Positions 43,854-44,915 of a DNA stretch of 44,915 bases are shown here, in pieces (positions within the stretch are counted from its first letter, which is position 1; each line of letters starts with the position of its first letter). The translations under genes and the position numbers were made by a program. The DNA comes from Candidatus Nanopelagicales bacterium (lineage in GTDB: Bacteria; Actinomycetota; Actinomycetes; S36-B12). The DNA lies in assembly GCA_017857705.1 (NCBI GenBank), contig JAFMCP010000007.1:1-44915 (forward strand), in the 5' to 3' direction. The notes under the pieces were generated by a model, which saw only the letters and a list, made by a program, of their open reading frames with translations, ran no database searches and had not been told where the DNA came from.

Positions 43854-44013
43854 TTCTCCTCTAGTAATGGGTGAAGCGAATGCATTACACGTGGGGACAT
43901 GTACTGAGTTCGAATCGTGCGGACTTGCTCATAAACGGTTGAGAGGGACCGTTCCTGATCAATAGCGTGGCAATGCTACCTGACCCAGATTTCGCTAATT
44001 CCCCCACCCGGGG
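43854..44013. other. Gap between ffh and rpsP
   Basis: 160 bp without a gene. It should hold the rpsP promoter. AACGGT (43934-43939) and ACCGTT (43948-43953) form a short 6-bp inverted repeat that could help end the ffh transcript; no U-tract is strong enough to call a terminator. Confidence 0.35.
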
Positions 44014-44915
44014 CTACTGAAGTAATTTTTTGAGTTCCGGAGGAAGTGAACCCAAATCTGGTGGAGTCGATGAATCCTGATTGGCGCCGCCCAGACCAGC
44101 ACGTTTCGCCGGATTACCACTTCGGCCCTTGGCACCCTTGGCTGGCTTTTGGCTCTTGGGTTGCTTTCCCTTGGACTTTTTGCCGCCGCCCATGCCGTTC
44201 ATACCCTGCATACCTGGCATACCCTGCATACCCTGCATACCTGGCATACCCGGCATACCGCCCTTACCCATCTGCTTCATCATCTTTTGGGCTTGAGCAA
44301 AACGTTCAATGAGTCCGTTGACGTCGGAAACCTTTGAGCCGGAACCCGCCGCGATTCTTGCTCTGCGTGACCCATTGAGGATCTTTGGGTCATTACGCTC
44401 CGCTGGGGTCATTGATTGAATAATGGCGGCAACACGATCCAGTTCACGTTCATCCACCTGGTCCAGTTGGGATTTCATCTCCCCCATGCCAGGAAGCATT
44501 CCCATGAGTTTGCCGATTGAACCCATTTTCTTGACAGCCTGCATTTGCTCCAAGAAGTCATCGAGTGTGAAATCTTCACCGTCAGAGACTTTTTGGGACA
44601 GCCGCTCAGCACTCTCGGCATCAAATGCCCGCTCGGCCTGTTCGATAAGAGACATGAGATCGCCCATGTCCAAAATCCGGGACGCCATGCGATCCGGGTG
44701 GAAGACCTCAAAGTCTTCGAGTTTCTCACCTGTGGAGCCAAACATAATCGGTCGTCCGACAACGGAAACGATGGAAAGGGCGGCCCCGCCGCGGGCGTCA
44801 CCATCTAGCTTGGTGAGCACGACAGCGTCGAATCCCACCTGCCGCTCGAACTCCAAAGCCGTGTTTACCGCGTCTTGACCAATCATGGCGTCGACGACAA
44901 AGAGGACGTTTTCAG
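44014..44915 (-). CDS. ffh: Signal recognition particle protein Ffh, 5' end cut by window edge
   Basis: GTPase that targets nascent membrane proteins with 4.5S RNA. About 300 C-terminal codons are visible, starting inside the G domain (LFVVDAMIGQDAVNTA, then VLTKLDGDARGGAALS) and continuing through the M domain (DFLEQMQAVKKMGSIGKLMGMLPGM ... PKILNGSRRARIAAGSG). The frame runs through the right edge, so an internal ATG near 44886 is not the start. The tail has a Met-Gly repeat (GMPGMPGMQGMQGMPGMQGM) and then a Lys/Gly-rich end. Confidence 0.96.
   Translation of the reverse strand, partial: ENVLFVVDAMIGQDAVNTALEFERQVGFDAVVLTKLDGDARGGAALSIVSVVGRPIMFGSTGEKLEDFEVFHPDRMASRILDMGDLMSLIEQAERAFDAESAERLSQKVSDGEDFTLDDFLEQMQAVKKMGSIGKLMGMLPGMGEMKSQLDQVDERELDRVAAIIQSMTPAERNDPKILNGSRRARIAAGSGSKVSDVNGLIERFAQAQKMMKQMGKGGMPGMPGMQGMQGMPGMQGMNGMGGGKKSKGKQPKSQKPAKGAKGRSGNPAKRAGLGGANQDSSTPPDLGSLPPELKKLLQ
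44199..44264 (-). repeat. 9-bp tandem repeat in ffh encoding GM(P/Q) units
   Basis: About seven 9-bp units, plus-strand cataccctg or catacctgg, give the Gly-Met-Pro/Gln run near the Ffh C-terminus. Unit length keeps the frame, so repeat number can vary without loss of function. Methionine-rich tails are known in actinobacterial Ffh. Confidence 0.85.

Noticed and set aside
44199-44264. CRISPR-like array
   Set aside because: The 9-bp units are contiguous, have no spacers and are in-frame coding sequence of ffh.

Overview
The window is a stretch of an actinobacterial (Actinomycetota) chromosome of moderate GC. Both flanks carry a housekeeping order typical of that phylum: rseP-dxr on the left, and rlmN-cdsA-frr-pyrH-tsf-rpsB, a divergent M23 peptidase, xerC-dprA-comM-yraN-rnhB-lepB-lepB-rplS-trmD-rimM-khpA-rpsP-ffh on the right. 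Gene packing is tight, with 1-4 nt overlaps, interlocked stop codons and at least three starts that look leaderless. This suggests a streamlined, possibly aquatic actinobacterium, but I cannot name a genus. I see no rRNA, tRNA, CRISPR array, insertion sequence or integrase of a mobile element.

Positions 1-2643 hold the site-2 protease RseP (3' end cut by the window edge) and DXR. Positions 2740-29253 hold about 26.5 kb of catabolic and transport genes between dxr and rlmN, which lie much closer together in many actinobacteria. It has four blocks. (a) gabT, facing a minus-strand potD-potA-potB-potC / FAD oxidase / agmatinase operon for polyamine uptake and breakdown. (b) A plus-strand operon at 11241-19824: beta-ureidopropionase, dihydropyrimidinase, CoA-acylating methylmalonate/malonate-semialdehyde dehydrogenase, a luciferase-like flavoprotein of uncharacterised function, and an NMT1-type ABC importer with two different permeases; it ends in a 20-bp hairpin. 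(c) A divergent unit of aminobutyraldehyde dehydrogenase against an Lrp regulator, a putrescine-type class III aminotransferase, a PPOX-fold protein and a second FAD oxidase. (d) An atypical CDF transporter facing glutaryl-CoA dehydrogenase and a class III CoA-transferase, then a small K+-channel-like protein.

The genes fit together as a scavenging module for nitrogen and carbon. Agmatine goes to putrescine (agmatinase), then to aminobutyraldehyde (SpuC-like), GABA (PatD-like) and succinate semialdehyde (GabT). The same enzymes could take cadaverine to 5-aminovalerate and glutarate semialdehyde; once oxidised to glutarate, the CoA-transferase and glutaryl-CoA dehydrogenase would give crotonyl-CoA. 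In parallel, dihydropyrimidines or related ureides go to N-carbamoyl-beta-alanine, beta-alanine, malonate semialdehyde (by one of the two class III aminotransferases) and acetyl-CoA. No dihydropyrimidine dehydrogenase is present. The luciferase-like flavoprotein in the operon is therefore the most interesting protein in the window: it may do the missing redox step or open a related ring.

Positions 29270-44915 are translation, secretion, competence and DNA-processing genes, nearly all on the minus strand. Points of note are a structured rpsB leader, a 116-bp antisense overlap of the M23 peptidase and xerC, an unusually long S16, tandem signal peptidases, and an Ffh with a Met-Gly repeat tract (5' end cut by the window edge).
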